NCBI RefSeq assembly: GCF_003025005.1
Contig: NZ_PVSS01000001.1
Span: 124,001 to 188,000 of the forward strand
Origin: Brumimicrobium mesophilum
GTDB lineage: Bacteria; Bacteroidota; Bacteroidia; Flavobacteriales_D; Crocinitomicaceae
DNA: 64,000 bases
Reading direction: 5' to 3'
Shown: in pieces, positions 26,228 through 34,173 of the stretch
Position numbering within the stretch: the stretch's first letter is position 1
How the letters are laid out: each line of letters starts with the position of its first letter
Translations under genes and position numbers: made by a program
The notes under the pieces: model-generated
Told to the model about the DNA's origin: nothing
Seen by the model: the letters and a program-made list of their open reading frames with translations, nothing else
The model's database searches: none

Positions 26228-26257
26228 TTGCAGGAAAAATATATGTGAGTATCTTTG
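26228..26257 (+). promoter_or_regulatory. Promoter of tRNA-Ser
   Basis: TTG (26228-26230), exactly 19 nt, then TATCTTTG (26250-26257), matches the Bacteroidota consensus TTG-N19-TAnnTTTG and ends 4 nt before the tRNA. Confidence 0.85.
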
Positions 26258-26261
26258 CCCC

Positions 26262-26349
26262 GGAGAAATGGCAGAGCGGTTGAATGCACTGGTCTTGAAA
26301 ACCAGCATACCGAGAGGTATCGGGGGTTCGAATCCCTCTTTCTCCGCCA
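26262..26349 (+). tRNA. tRNA-Ser (anticodon TGA)
   Basis: The acceptor stem GGAGAAA pairs with TTTCTCC and CCA is encoded. Anticodon loop CTTGAAA in the stem CTGGT/ACCAG gives TGA. A long variable arm (CCGAGAGGTATCGG-like) and GGTTCGAATCC T-loop are class II serine features. 88 nt including CCA. Confidence 0.97.
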
Positions 26350-26352
26350 AAG

Positions 26353-26386
26353 AAAACCCGTAACTTTTTAAAGTTGCGGGTTTTTT
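26353..26386 (+). terminator. Terminator of tRNA-Ser
   Basis: CCCGTAACTTT pairs with AAAGTTGCGGG around a short TTA-type loop and is followed by six T's, starting 4 nt after the tRNA. Confidence 0.9.
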
Positions 26387-26445
26387 CATTTAATTAAACA
26401 ACTCAAGACTTCATGTCTTGAAAGTTGGAGAATTAAATGAAAAAA

Positions 26446-26912
26446 CAAACATCAACTGAAAGGCGATGTTTAGGGTTTTCATGTTGGCAAAGGATTCTCC
26501 GGAATGGGATCAATGAAATTAATCATATATGGAATCTTTTATTAAAACAAATCAAAACTTTAACCATCCTAGGATAGCGGACGTTTTGCAAAACGTCCCT
26601 ACCAATGCTCGGTGAAATTTCATAAATGAAATTTACGGGAAAACCAAACATCAACTGAAAGGCGATGTTTAGGGTTTTCATGTTGGCAAAGGATTCTCCG
26701 GAATGGGATCAATAAAATTAATCATATATGGAATCTTTTATTAAAACAATTCAAAACTTTAACCTTCCTTGGATAGCGGACATTTTGCAAAACGTCCCTA
26801 CCAATGCTCGGTGAAATTTCATAAATGGAATTTACGGGAAAACCAAACATCATCTGAAAGGCGATGTTTTGGGGTTTTCATGATTGCGAAGGATTCCCCA
26901 AATTATATCAAT
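26446..26912. repeat. 199-bp tandem repeat, about 2.3 copies, each with three palindromes
   Basis: The segments starting CAAACATCA at 26446, 26645 and 26844 are spaced by exactly 199 bp. The third copy is partial and fades near 26912. Each unit contains AAACATC...GATGTTT, the REP-like palindrome GGACGTTTTG/CAAAACGTCC (26579-26598, with one change at 26778-26797) followed by CTAC, and GAAATTTCAT/ATGAAATTT. Copies 1 and 2 differ at only a few positions by eye. No open frame spans the array. It is too long-period for a CRISPR array. It may be an amplified REP cluster or a non-coding RNA repeat. Confidence 0.9.
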
Positions 26913-26994
26913 GAATAATAGCAGTAATTACTATAAAAAATCTAAACCATCAATTTCTTATTGATTTGCGTCAATTTAAAACTCTAAAACTTTC

Positions 26995-27002
26995 TATATT
27001 TG
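26995..27002 (+). promoter_or_regulatory. -7 box for the DUF421 gene
   Basis: TATATTTG, an exact TAnnTTTG match, lies 25 nt before the start codon at 27028. No TTG stands at 19-nt spacing. Confidence 0.45.
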
Positions 27003-27027
27003 TTAGTACAAGATAAAAACTAAAATC

Positions 27028-27555
27028 ATGACATTACAAGACGCCTTCATGCTTATCTTATCAGTTTTAGGGATTTTTACCATCATAATAGTTATCACAA
27101 GGATTTTCGGATTAAGAACATTTGCCAAAATGTCTAGTTTTGATTTTGCTTCAACAATTGCTGTGGGTTCAGTTTTGGCTTCAATCATTTTAAATAGTGA
27201 CCAATCTCTACTTAAAGGAGGAATTGCTTTAACAACCATTATTGCTTTTCAAACTATTTTCTCTTTTTTGGTCAGAAAAGTCGACACCTTTAACCAACTT
27301 TTCACCAACAAACCACAAGTCATCATGTGGAAAGGTGAAATTCTCTACGATGCTTTGAAAAAATGCAATGTTGGTGAAGATGATTTGATAGCCAAATTGC
27401 GAGAGTCAAACGTTCATGATTTTAGCGAAGTTAAAGCGGTAATTTTCGAAAGCACAGGAGATGTCTCTGTTCTTCATAATGACCAAGACAAAGAGGTTTC
27501 AAAGAAATTATTGAAAGATGTGAAGTTAAATATTCCAAAGGAATTAGATCTTTAA
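27028..27555 (+). CDS. DUF421/YetF-family membrane protein
   Basis: 175 residues. Three N-terminal membrane helices (about 8-27, 37-58, 62-82) include the family sequence GLRTFAKMSSFDFASTIAVGS. A soluble alpha/beta domain (about 95-150) has KPQVIMWKGEIL and LRESNVHDFSEVKAVIFESTGDVSV. DUF421 proteins occur widely, and some (YetF-like) relate to spore germination receptors in Bacillus. In Bacteroidota no role is established. Monocistronic, convergent with the AraC gene. Confidence 0.9.
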   Translation: MTLQDAFMLILSVLGIFTIIIVITRIFGLRTFAKMSSFDFASTIAVGSVLASIILNSDQSLLKGGIALTTIIAFQTIFSFLVRKVDTFNQLFTNKPQVIMWKGEILYDALKKCNVGEDDLIAKLRESNVHDFSEVKAVIFESTGDVSVLHNDQDKEVSKKLLKDVKLNIPKELDL

Positions 27556-27590
27556 AATAGATGAGATAACAAGACTACTTTAATAAAAAT

Positions 27591-28604
27591 CTACTCCATC
27601 AACTTTCGATAATCACTCGGACTCATATCAAATTCTCTTTTAAAAATTTTTGAAAAGTAACTATTGCTTTCAAAGCCTACTCTTCCCAGCACTTCAGAAA
27701 CATTTAGATTATTATTATGAAGTAAGTTTTTAGCTTCTACCAAACGACACCGTGTAATATGCTCGTTAACTGTTGCTTTAAAGAGATGTTTAAATGCAAA
27801 CTGCAGTTTATTTGGATTCAAACCAGATCTTTTCGATAAGCTCTGAATTGTTAGATCTTTCTCTAAATTAGAAAGAATATACTTACTTAGTTCCTCTACT
27901 TTACTCAACTCATTCACCCTTATAATTGAACTTTTTTCTATACCGTTCAAATCATCTTCATATTGTACAAGTTGATTTACAAATATCCGAAGTGCTAGAC
28001 TTTCCATATGGAATTTTCTAATCAACATTTTATCTTCAAATTTTAAAATCTCAGTGAAAATATCCTTAAACTCAATTCCATAAAAACCTTCATGATAAAA
28101 GGTTTCACCTGCCAATTCATCCAAAAAAAGTGACTTCAACTTTGAACCCAAACTATCAATTTCACACTTTGCAGTTTTAGCAAATTTGGAACGATCTATT
28201 TCTAAACTTAAAACTTTATGATTTTCATTTCTTAAAAAAGTCAAAATGTGTCCATTATTCTTTTCGCTTGCTACAATTGCACATTTATATTGATCTATTT
28301 CGTTTACTTTAGCGTCATTTTCGAATGAATGCTGAACTAAGCCATGCGCAGAGTAAATATATTTTATGGGATGAACTTCATCTACAGTAAATTTAATCCT
28401 TACATCATCATAAAACTGACAATCATAGGTGATAATTCCTAAACCATTATCAAAATTCACTCCTCGGATTTGACCAATTCCAATTTTGGAAGGTATTACA
28501 AGCGAATATTCATCACAATTCTCTTTAAAAGGAACAGAAAAAGACTTCGCTAAACTTTGAATAACTTCCTTTAATGGTAATGAATTTACTTTAAACTCTT
28601 TCAT
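27591..28604 (-). CDS. AraC-family transcriptional regulator
   Basis: 337 residues. The C-terminal 100 residues carry two helix-turn-helix motifs: DLTIQSLSKRSGLNPNKLQFAFK with recognition helix, and VSEVLGRVGFESNSYFSKIFKREF with the conserved GFxSxSYFSKxFKxxFxxSPSxYR ending. The N-terminal 230 residues hold no recognised sensory domain and are mixed alpha/beta. It may bind a ligand or act as a soluble regulator. The target is unknown. It sits between DUF421 and a membrane protein gene but is not in an obvious operon with either. Confidence 0.93.
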   Translation of the reverse strand: MKEFKVNSLPLKEVIQSLAKSFSVPFKENCDEYSLVIPSKIGIGQIRGVNFDNGLGIITYDCQFYDDVRIKFTVDEVHPIKYIYSAHGLVQHSFENDAKVNEIDQYKCAIVASEKNNGHILTFLRNENHKVLSLEIDRSKFAKTAKCEIDSLGSKLKSLFLDELAGETFYHEGFYGIEFKDIFTEILKFEDKMLIRKFHMESLALRIFVNQLVQYEDDLNGIEKSSIIRVNELSKVEELSKYILSNLEKDLTIQSLSKRSGLNPNKLQFAFKHLFKATVNEHITRCRLVEAKNLLHNNNLNVSEVLGRVGFESNSYFSKIFKREFDMSPSDYRKLME

Positions 28605-28721
28605 GATTTAATTTTCAGATATAAATAGTCAATATACATAGTTGACTTCTAATTCTTAAAAATAACAATTTATTTACTCAACCTTTAAGAATGGATTTAA
28701 AAAACAATAGAGAGCTCACCT

Positions 28722-29822
28722 CTACTCCATCAGTTCCAAATAAGCACCAAACATTGCCGAAACTCCAGAAAAAACAACGGTCAAAACCAACCACCACGCC
28801 GCAGAAGCAGCTGTTTTTCGTGCATTTTCAGCTTGAATAATCGCTTTTCGCTTAGTTAATTTGACTTCTTCATTTACTTTTTGTTCTATTTTATCAATTC
28901 TAATCTTTAATTCACCGATAATGCTATTTATATTCGAAGAGATATTTGAGACCTCCTTCTCATTTATGAATTTGCTATTTTCCACCAAATCTATAATTGC
29001 CTCTTTATCTAATTTTTGAATTCTAGCTTTCATGGTCGAGATAGATTCCTTCGGATTATCAATTATTTTATTTAAATCATTTTTTAAATCTTTAAAATTC
29101 AACATATCGTTTTGAGTAGAATTAACATCAGATTTCTCAAGAAAACCATTTAATACCTTCGAAATCCTATCATTATGCAAGTTAAAAGCATTGTCTTTTC
29201 TGATTTTATCCAAGGTGTTTTCAATTGTATCATTACTTTTTGCAGTGGGAACATTCTTAAATAAATCTTTAACAATTCCTGCTGAAAATTTCAAACCAGC
29301 AGTTGCAGTAGTAATTAACCCTCCAATTAACGTATGCACAATTTTCGATTCCAAGTAAAACAAAATCATGTAAAACAAAGCCCAAATTACTAATGCGATA
29401 GTTAAATTGGAAGCCAAGGTGCCGAAAAAGCTCAAATTTAGCGCTAAGGCACAAGCTCCGAACAAAGACAAAGTAGTGGTGATTAAACTCCATATACCGA
29501 ATGCCGAACTAAACTTTACACCCGTTATATCATCATGGTCACAATCCTTATCATAAATAAACTCATTGGACCCTCGTTCCGATTCTAGCTTAGCTTGACT
29601 TTCAGCGAATTTTTTCTTCACGTTTCCAATCATGGTAATTCCCATCGCCACAGATAACGCAGTCAAGACAATTTGAAAAATTAAAGCCAATAAAACTCCA
29701 GCAACGATAGCAACATAAAAATCAGAGAAAAGAAATTCTCTTCCGTCTGCAATCCTAATCGTTTGGGCATAAATTGTAGTTGTACTTAACAATACACAAA
29801 GTGTGAATAGAACTCTTTTCAT
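28722..29822 (-). CDS. Membrane and coiled-coil protein of unknown function
   Basis: 366 residues. A signal-like N-terminus (about 3-19, ending IYAQ) precedes a membrane segment at about 36-62 and two hydrophobic segments at about 108-160. A long polar region of about 165-335 follows, with helical heptad-like spacing (many I/L in KIEQKVNEEV-type runs), and a final hydrophobic segment at about 340-360 precedes a short tail. No domain is recognised. The layout suggests a helical periplasmic or cytoplasmic spacer held by several membrane segments. The gene stands alone. Confidence 0.75.
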   Translation of the reverse strand: MKRVLFTLCVLLSTTTIYAQTIRIADGREFLFSDFYVAIVAGVLLALIFQIVLTALSVAMGITMIGNVKKKFAESQAKLESERGSNEFIYDKDCDHDDITGVKFSSAFGIWSLITTTLSLFGACALALNLSFFGTLASNLTIALVIWALFYMILFYLESKIVHTLIGGLITTATAGLKFSAGIVKDLFKNVPTAKSNDTIENTLDKIRKDNAFNLHNDRISKVLNGFLEKSDVNSTQNDMLNFKDLKNDLNKIIDNPKESISTMKARIQKLDKEAIIDLVENSKFINEKEVSNISSNINSIIGELKIRIDKIEQKVNEEVKLTKRKAIIQAENARKTAASAAWWLVLTVVFSGVSAMFGAYLELME

Positions 29823-30120
29823 AATAGTAATTATTGATTTGAATAAAAAAAACAGTCACCTCCTTCCAAACAGAGAATCAGTTAAAAACTCTATTTGAAA
29901 TTCGGGACTATCCATGTTGGTTTTAAGTTTCTAAAATTGATTTAAAAATCACTCCTACAAATCGCGTTGTTAAAGCTTTTTAAAATATTTTTCTAAATTC
30001 CTAAACTTTCAAATAGCCTATTAACCCTATTACAACAAATTCTAACTTAAATGAATTTGATTAACTTTATTGAAACATAACTTTTACCACTTCTTTGTGT
30101 TAACCCAAATAACTTAAAAA
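29823..30120. other. Intergenic region without a gene
   Basis: I see no reading frame, strong hairpin or consensus promoter in this A+T-rich stretch between two divergent genes. Both transcripts presumably start here. Confidence 0.5.
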
Positions 30121-30867
30121 ATGAAAACCAAATACATATTGTTTCTTTTAGCATTCATCATATGTGCTTTTAATGCAGATAATTTTAAACAAGAACAACT
30201 TAAATATCCAAGAGTTCGTGAAGCTTATCAAGCTAAAAAAGCAGCGGTTTTAAGAATTTTAAAAAATAAAGACATTGAAATCAGCAAGCTCCAAATTTAT
30301 ATTCGTGCATTTAAAAGTGAAAAAGAAGTCGAGATTTGGGCTAAGAATTCAAGTGACAACAAATTTCAATTGATCAAAACATATGATGTTTGCAGGAATT
30401 CTGGAGTTCTCGGTCCCAAAAGAAAGCAAGGAGATTTACAAGTTCCAGAAGGATTTTATCACATCGATAGATTCAATCCTTATAGCTCCTACCACCTTTC
30501 TTTAGGAATAAATTATCCCAACAAATCGGATAGAATCTTAGGAACTAAAGGAAAACTCGGAGGAGATATTTTTATTCACGGTAAATGTGTTACAATTGGC
30601 TGTCTTCCCATGACAAATGAGTTTATCAAAGAAATTTATATAATCTGCGTGGAAGCTCGAAATAACGGACAAACATCAATTCCTGTGACCATTTTTCCAT
30701 TGAAATTATCTGATAAAAAGTATGACATACTAAATAAAAAGTACGCCAAAGACCTTGACAAGATCAACTTATGGAAAGATCTTAAAGTTGGATATGACAT
30801 ATTTAATGAGACTAACCAATTGTTTTCAGTTGGATTTTTAAATTCTGGTCGTCACAACGTGCGATAA
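30121..30867 (+). CDS. L,D-transpeptidase family protein (YkuD)
   Basis: 248 residues with an N-terminal signal segment. The YkuD catalytic motif is GGDIFIHGKCVTIGC, with His153 and the nucleophile Cys161 in HG-x(6)-GC form. The upstream GPKRKQGDLQVPEGFY segment is the family's PxxGxxPxG region. It would cross-link peptidoglycan stems or anchor proteins, resembling the YafK/ErfK branch. The C-terminal 50 residues vary. Monocistronic in this orientation, followed by the OB-fold operon after 185 bp. Confidence 0.9.
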   Translation: MKTKYILFLLAFIICAFNADNFKQEQLKYPRVREAYQAKKAAVLRILKNKDIEISKLQIYIRAFKSEKEVEIWAKNSSDNKFQLIKTYDVCRNSGVLGPKRKQGDLQVPEGFYHIDRFNPYSSYHLSLGINYPNKSDRILGTKGKLGGDIFIHGKCVTIGCLPMTNEFIKEIYIICVEARNNGQTSIPVTIFPLKLSDKKYDILNKKYAKDLDKINLWKDLKVGYDIFNETNQLFSVGFLNSGRHNVR

Positions 30868-31052
30868 ACCTACTTTAACATAACCACTCGCCCACTTGAA
30901 ATTGAAATGTTTTCAATTAAAAGCAGGCACAATAAATCCAAACGCTTCTTTTTTTCGTATTATATATAAGGGGCATTCAATTATTTGCTAAATTACCCAA
31001 AAGTTGAGATCGCTCATTCATCTCTTAACAATTAATTAAAATACTATATAAA

Positions 31053-31469
31053 ATGAAATCGATCACAAAATATACACTATTCGGATTGTTAGCTCTTGCT
31101 CTCGTTGGCGGCGGTTTAGGCTATTATATGTTCAATAAAAAAGTTCCCACATTAGAAAAAACCAATCCTGATTTCGTCATAAGTGCCGATGATCTTTTTA
31201 ATGAATTTGAAAATGATGAATCGAAAGCGCTCAAAAAATTTGAAAATAAAATTATTGAAGTAACTGGAAAAGTAATCAGTGTTAAGAACAATAAATTTGA
31301 TTCGAATATTATACTAGTAGCCGAAATGGCGATGATTGGTGGAGTAAATTGTTCTTTCAAATATAAGCAAGAGAATGAGGTAAAAAAAGGTTCGATGGTC
31401 ACTATAAAAGGTCAATGTCAAGGTTTTTTAATGGACGTGGTACTGAATAATTGCCAATTAATAAAATAG
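31053..31469 (+). CDS. OB-fold (tRNA_anti-like) membrane-anchored protein
   Basis: 138 residues. An N-terminal hydrophobic stretch of about 8-27 anchors it. The rest is an OB-fold of the tRNA_anti-like type: ISADDLFNEFENDESKALKKFENKIIEVTGKV, then I-L-V-A-E strands and KGSMVTIKGQCQG near the end. Such domains bind unknown ligands in the periplasm of Bacteroidota. It leads a tight operon (2-bp gap to the next gene) with haem-type lipoproteins, YceI and a DUF5777 barrel. Confidence 0.85.
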   Translation: MKSITKYTLFGLLALALVGGGLGYYMFNKKVPTLEKTNPDFVISADDLFNEFENDESKALKKFENKIIEVTGKVISVKNNKFDSNIILVAEMAMIGGVNCSFKYKQENEVKKGSMVTIKGQCQGFLMDVVLNNCQLIK

Positions 31470-31471
31470 AT

Positions 31472-31825
31472 ATGAAATATTCAATAATAATATACTTAGT
31501 AATAGCAATGGTTTTAACAAGCTGTTATAAAGACAATGAAATGAGTCTGTATGGAGAAGTTGATTGCGACACAACCACAGTTAGTTTCAGCAATGATATT
31601 TTCCCAATCATAGATATGAATTGTACAGTTACTGGTTGCCATACTGCTGGTGGGAGTGCTCCAGGGACTTTTGAAAATTATGCTCAAGTTAAAGACAAAG
31701 TCGATGATGGGAAATTCAGAAATAGAGTTTTAATTTCTCAAGACATGCCTCCAGGTGTTCCGTTAACGGATTGTCAGATACTACATATAACAAAGTGGCT
31801 CAATGATGGGGCACCAAATAACTAA
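31472..31825 (+). CDS. Haem-type lipoprotein with an unusual C-x4-C-H motif
   Basis: The ATG at 31472 is preferred over an upstream opening because it gives a lipobox (LTSC, Cys18). 117 residues. It resembles short c-type cytochrome lipoproteins (YSFSNDIFPIIDMNCT-type segment, distal DMPPG as possible Met ligand), but the haem motif is CTVTGCH (Cys51-His57). This has four residues between the cysteines, where CxxCH is expected. Whether haem is attached is uncertain. Some Bacteroidota/Planctomycetes lipoproteins show the same spacing. The next gene starts 7 bp later. Confidence 0.8.
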   Translation: MKYSIIIYLVIAMVLTSCYKDNEMSLYGEVDCDTTTVSFSNDIFPIIDMNCTVTGCHTAGGSAPGTFENYAQVKDKVDDGKFRNRVLISQDMPPGVPLTDCQILHITKWLNDGAPNN

Positions 31826-31832
31826 AATCAAG

Positions 31833-32381
31833 ATGAAAAAAATAACAATAATTACAGCCTTATTATTTTTAGGATTTGTAGGCTTCGCACAAAACCACAT
31901 TACTAGAACTGGAACAATTCAATTCTTTTCTGAAACAGATATTGAGAATATTGAAGCAATAAACAATCAAGTTTCTAGCGTGATAAACACAGAAAATGGT
32001 GAAATAGTATTTTCAGTATTAATGAAAGCTTTTACATTCGAAAAGGCATTAATGCAAGAACATTTTAATGAGAAATATGTCGAAAGCGAAAAATTCCCTA
32101 AAGCAAAGTTCAAAGGAAAGGTAACCAACTTTTCACTCTCTGACTTAACTGAAAAACCAAAAGAATTTTCAATCACAGGAAGTTTATTGATACATGGAGT
32201 AACAAAAGAAATTAATGAGTCAATAATGCTGTCAAAAAACAATAAAAACCTCATAATTGGAACCTCAACTTTTACTGTAAAACCAGAAGATTATTCAATT
32301 GAGATACCCTCAATTGTGCGTGGAAATATTTCCAAAACCATAGAAATTAAGGTAAAAATGGATTATGAAAAGATGGATTAA
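31833..32381 (+). CDS. YceI family protein
   Basis: The ATG at 31833 is chosen (MKKITII) because a signal peptide follows directly, with the cut near FAQ. 182 residues. YceI proteins are lipocalin-like barrels in the periplasm that bind isoprenoid lipids. Seen here: FFSETDIENIEAINNQVSS, the conserved SVLMKAFTFEKALMQEHF, and HGVTKEI typical of the family. It overlaps the DUF5777 gene by 17 nt. Its place between two haem-type genes suggests a quinone- or isoprenoid-linked role in electron transfer. Confidence 0.92.
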   Translation: MKKITIITALLFLGFVGFAQNHITRTGTIQFFSETDIENIEAINNQVSSVINTENGEIVFSVLMKAFTFEKALMQEHFNEKYVESEKFPKAKFKGKVTNFSLSDLTEKPKEFSITGSLLIHGVTKEINESIMLSKNNKNLIIGTSTFTVKPEDYSIEIPSIVRGNISKTIEIKVKMDYEKMD

Positions 32382-33273
32382 TATATTATGCATAGTATTC
32401 TTTTGTTCAGGCAATTCTTTTGCTCAAGATGATTTAATGAACATGCTTGATGAAACTGCTAAACCTGTAACAAATTTTACAATTGCGACTTTTAAATCTA
32501 CACGCTTAGTTAGTGGACATTCTGTAGAAACAAATGCAAAAGGGGTGCTTCAATTTTTAATCGGTCATCGATTTGGTCGCATAAATTCTGGATGGAGAGA
32601 TTTATTCGGAATTGACAACGCTACAATTCGAACAGGGTTTGATTACGGTTTAACAGACAATTTAAATATTGGCGTTGGTCGTTCTTCATTTCAAAAAACT
32701 TATGACGGTACTTTTAAATGGAGATTTTTACGTCAAAAATCAGGCGCGCAAAACTTCCCAATTACTGCAACCTTTGTTTCAAACATTTATGTAGATAGCC
32801 GTGAATGGGCAAATCCAGATCGCGAAAATTATTTCTCTTCAAGGTTGAATTACAATCATTCTCTTTTATTGGCACGAAAATTTGGTGATGTACTTTCACT
32901 TCAACTTATGCCTACAATCATACATCGAAATCTGGTAAAAACTAAAGATGATCAAAATACAATTTATGCAATGGGTATCGGAACATCCGTTCGAATATCT
33001 GGCTCTCTCCGATTAAATGCTGAGTTTCATTACATTCCACCAGGTCAAATTTCAAGTAAAATAGGTGGTGAGGAAGTTCAAAATTCATTTTCTATAGGTG
33101 TGGATCTTGAAACAGGAGGACATGTATTCCAATTACACCTAACCAACAGTAGAGGAATGACGGAGCGCTATTTAGTGGGTGAAACTACAGGTAGATGGAT
33201 AAATGGAGATATCCATTTTGGATTTAATGTTAGCCGAGTTTTTACAGTCAGAAAACCTAAAGAATTTAAATAA
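32365..33273 (+). CDS. DUF5777-family outer-membrane beta-barrel
   Basis: 302 residues with a signal peptide (about 5-20, ending SFAQ). Mature start DDLMNMLDETAK, then regularly alternating strands including GFDYGLTDNLNIGVGRSS and a C-terminal FGFNVSRVFTV. The sequence fits DUF5777, predicted barrels usually found with YceI and cytochrome genes in Bacteroidota. It could be an outer-membrane conduit or scaffold. It overlaps YceI by 17 nt and the next cytochrome gene by 1 nt, implying coupled translation. Confidence 0.85.
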   Translation: MKRWINILCIVFFCSGNSFAQDDLMNMLDETAKPVTNFTIATFKSTRLVSGHSVETNAKGVLQFLIGHRFGRINSGWRDLFGIDNATIRTGFDYGLTDNLNIGVGRSSFQKTYDGTFKWRFLRQKSGAQNFPITATFVSNIYVDSREWANPDRENYFSSRLNYNHSLLLARKFGDVLSLQLMPTIIHRNLVKTKDDQNTIYAMGIGTSVRISGSLRLNAEFHYIPPGQISSKIGGEEVQNSFSIGVDLETGGHVFQLHLTNSRGMTERYLVGETTGRWINGDIHFGFNVSRVFTVRKPKEFK

Positions 33274-33653
33274 TGAAAAAATCTAATTACATTTTAATCT
33301 GCGCTGCAATAATAATGGGATTCAGCCAATCTTGTCGCCATGAACCAATCGAACCATTTAAATCAACAGATGACATGATGGGGAATATTGAAGATGACTT
33401 CACATTTTCTACTGGTGTTTTTCCTATTATTGAAAACAATTGTGTCGGATGCCATGGTGGCGCAAATCCATCAGCAGGGATACCATTAACAACCTACAGT
33501 GAAATCTTCCCTTTCGCAGCGTCCGGTGGTTTGTATGGCGTTATCAATCATGAACCAGGCTACACTCCAATGCCACTTGGTGCAAACAAACTAAATGATT
33601 CTGATGTAAATACTGTGAAGCAATGGATTGATGACGGATTCCCAAATAATTAA
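33273..33653 (+). CDS. c-type cytochrome lipoprotein
   Basis: 126 residues. Signal peptide with Cys21 as probable lipid anchor (the lipobox FSQSC is weak). A single canonical haem site, CVGCH at 57-61, is followed by a Gly-rich loop (GGANPSAG) and a downstream YTPMPLG with the probable distal Met ligand. It would carry electrons in or on the outer membrane. It starts on the last base of the DUF5777 stop and is the second haem-type lipoprotein of the operon. Confidence 0.85.
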   Translation: MKKSNYILICAAIIMGFSQSCRHEPIEPFKSTDDMMGNIEDDFTFSTGVFPIIENNCVGCHGGANPSAGIPLTTYSEIFPFAASGGLYGVINHEPGYTPMPLGANKLNDSDVNTVKQWIDDGFPNN

Positions 33654-33722
33654 CTGAATTTGGATATAAATTGTGATTATAACCTCTATAAATCAATAAC
33701 TTTAAGATTTCATCCAAATAAT

Positions 33723-34124
33723 ATGAATCAAACTACCATTTCCAAAGGCTTTTTATTCGCCGGTTTAGCAAATATTATAGGTGTTTTAACACTCTCAAAA
33801 TTTTTCACGAATGAAGTAATGATGAGCACACAACCTGAAGTGATGGGTTATTTTGGTCTAATTTCAATCATACTTTGGGGAATGGCTTACATTGCAGTTC
33901 GTAATAAATATGCTGCTTTACCTGGTTTAGTAGCGGTTTTTCTTATCGAAAAAATAATCTATGTAACGGTCTACATCAATTGGTTCTCTTCCAATTCTTT
34001 GAGTTCAGTTTATGAACAAGATACGATGGCCGGTGTTTTTTATACGATATATGGTGCTAATGATTTTATTTTTGGCGTGTTTTTCGCTGCTGTCCTGATA
34101 CAATTAATGCGTAAAAAAGCCTAA
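33723..34124 (+). CDS. Four-helix membrane protein of unknown function
   Basis: 133 residues from the ATG at 33723. The earlier TTG opening at 33660 adds only a polar non-conserved stretch. Four hydrophobic segments are visible (near 8-27, 42-60, 65-85 and 104-128). No catalytic motif is recognised. It is 69 bp after the cytochrome gene and may be the end of that operon or separate. Function unknown. Confidence 0.65.
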   Translation: MNQTTISKGFLFAGLANIIGVLTLSKFFTNEVMMSTQPEVMGYFGLISIILWGMAYIAVRNKYAALPGLVAVFLIEKIIYVTVYINWFSSNSLSSVYEQDTMAGVFYTIYGANDFIFGVFFAAVLIQLMRKKA

Positions 34125-34173
34125 TTCAAGATCGAAGCACAACATTCGATTTTTCATTCAATTATATAACTAA

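Noticed and set aside
26446-26912. CRISPR array
   Set aside because: Period is 199 bp with the whole unit repeated; there are no short repeats with unique spacers and no cas genes in the window.
26262-26912. Integrated element using tRNA-Ser as attachment site
   Set aside because: No repeat of the tRNA 3' end and no integrase gene were seen downstream; xerD at 22126 looks like the chromosomal dimer-resolution gene.
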